The notes under the pieces were generated by a model. The model made no database searches. It worked only from the letters and a program-made list of their open reading frames with translations, and was not told the origin of the DNA. Shown piece by piece: positions 5,603 to 6,414 of a stretch of DNA of 6,414 nucleotides. Made by a program: the position numbers and the translations under genes. The stretch's first letter is position 1, and each line of letters begins with the position of its first letter. Origin of the DNA: an uncultured Eubacteriales bacterium (GTDB lineage Bacteria > Bacillota > Clostridia > Peptostreptococcales > Anaerovoracaceae); contig CADCOV010000298.1 of NCBI GenBank assembly GCA_902803185.1, forward strand, positions 1-6,414. The letters run 5' to 3'.

Positions 5603-6414
5603 TTACTCCCGGATTCGGCCGATCCCCGCCTCGGTGATCGTGGTCCCCTTTCGTCCTCGTTCGACGATGACCAGTCCAGCCTCCGCCATTTCCCGAAGGA
5701 TCTTCCTGAGGCTCACGTCGCTGACCGCGAAGCCCTGCTCCTTCAGGTACTGCAGCATCTCCGTCCGCCCGGTGGTCCTGAAGCTCCGGTAATGCTGATA
5801 CAGGAGATCCAGCAGGTTGTGCTCGATCTGCTCCCGCGGGGAATCGCTTCGGAATGCTCCTGTGCGGGCGGCCTTCGCCGGCACCCTGCCGTCCATGACC
5901 GCGCTGCCCGCTTCCAGAGCCGGGAACTCCCCCATCATCTGGTAGTAGGTCGCGGCATTCTGGAGTTCCCGGACGTTGCCCGGCCAGCTGTATTCCAACA
6001 GCCGCTTCTTCTCCGCGTCGGTGACCTGCCGGAAGGCCTTCTTGCCCAGGAAGGTGCTGAGGAGCGGAAGGATATCCGATTTTCTCTCCCTGAGGGCCGG
6101 CACGTGCAGGGAGATCACGTTCAGCCTGTAGTAGAGATCCTCCCGGAAAATCCTATTTATAACCAATTCTTCAAGATTTTTATTGGTGGCCGTCAGGATC
6201 CTCACGTCCACATCGATGACCTTGTCGGACCCGATCCGCATCACCTGCCGTTCCTGGATCACACGCAGCAGCCTCGCCTGCAGCTTGGCGGAGATGTCGC
6301 CGATCTCGTCCAGGAAGATGGTCCCGTGGTTGGCCCGTTCGAACAGACCGATCTTCCCCTTCTTCTGGGCGCCGGTGAAGGAGCCCGGCTCGTAGCCGAA
6401 GAGCTCGCTCTCCA
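5603..6414 (-). CDS. Sigma-54-dependent transcriptional activator (enhancer-binding protein), N-terminus outside window
   Basis: This AAA+ activator remodels sigma-54 RNA polymerase using ATP. The right edge cuts the gene, so the sensor domain and Walker A are not visible; 269 residues remain. In fragment numbering these are ESELFGYE (1-8), sigma-54-contacting loop GSFTGA (10-15, a variant of GAFTGA), Walker B TIFLDEIG (31-38), sensor I TATN (74-77), arginine-finger region FREDLYYRLNV (89-99), VPALRERKSDI (104-114) and sensor II WPGNVREL (143-150). The C-terminus lacks the usual Fis-type helix-turn-helix. Residues from about 200 on, with SLRKILREMAEAGLVIVERG then RKGTTITEAG, look like a winged helix with a basic wing. 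The protein ends in IGRIRE before a TAA stop, followed by its own terminator. Its position ahead of a sigma-54 promoter suggests that it controls the peptide transporter. The signal and any N-terminal domain are unknown. Confidence 0.93.
   Translation of the reverse strand, partial: ESELFGYEPGSFTGAQKKGKIGLFERANHGTIFLDEIGDISAKLQARLLRVIQERQVMRIGSDKVIDVDVRILTATNKNLEELVINRIFREDLYYRLNVISLHVPALRERKSDILPLLSTFLGKKAFRQVTDAEKKRLLEYSWPGNVRELQNAATYYQMMGEFPALEAGSAVMDGRVPAKAARTGAFRSDSPREQIEHNLLDLLYQHYRSFRTTGRTEMLQYLKEQGFAVSDVSLRKILREMAEAGLVIVERGRKGTTITEAGIGRIRE

Noticed and set aside
1..6414. Search for tRNA, rRNA, CRISPR arrays, insertion sequences or attachment sites
   Set aside because: Nothing resembling these was seen: there are no repeat-spacer patterns, no transposase motifs, and no terminal inverted repeats beyond the hairpins described.

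Overview
The window reads almost entirely from the minus strand. It holds a complete substrate-binding protein and permease set of a peptide-class ABC transporter, both ATPases (the second cut by the window edge), and the C-terminal half of a sigma-54-dependent activator that would be transcribed ahead of them. The organism looks like a fairly GC-rich Gram-positive anaerobe, probably in the Clostridia. The reasons are the strong AAGGAGG-type ribosome binding sites before most genes, the lipoprotein signal followed by a Gly/Ser/Pro-rich tether on the binding protein, and sigma-54 control of a nutrient transporter. This placement is an inference; no marker gene is present.

Layout in the direction of transcription (high to low coordinates): (1) 6414-5603, the AAA+ core and C-terminal DNA-binding region of an enhancer-binding protein; its N-terminal sensor lies beyond the right edge. 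(2) 5577-5551, an intrinsic terminator. (3) 5539-5523, a consensus-quality sigma-54 promoter, TGGCAC-N5-TTGCTT. (4) 5445-3826, an SBP_bac_5 lipoprotein. (5) 3777-3741, a perfect 14-bp hairpin with a weak T-tract in the gap before the permeases. (6) 3717-2770 and 2759-1848, DppB- and DppC-type permeases. (7) 1833-829 and 828-1, DppD- and DppF-type ATPases. The last four genes are packed with gaps of 10, 14 and 0 nt, so they form one translationally close-coupled block.

The likely working model is this. A signal sensed by the unseen N-terminus of the regulator switches on ATP hydrolysis by its AAA+ ring, which opens sigma-54 RNA polymerase at the promoter before the binding-protein gene. The lipoprotein captures a peptide or similar small substrate outside the membrane and delivers it to the DppBC channel driven by DppDF. 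The hairpin after the binding-protein gene probably gives more binding protein than membrane components. No gene-free stretch exceeds 300 bases; the two intergenic regions (5446-5602 and 3718-3825) hold the sites listed. The transporter is ordinary. The two points most worth attention are the sigma-54 promoter and the non-Fis, winged-helix-like C-terminus of the regulator.
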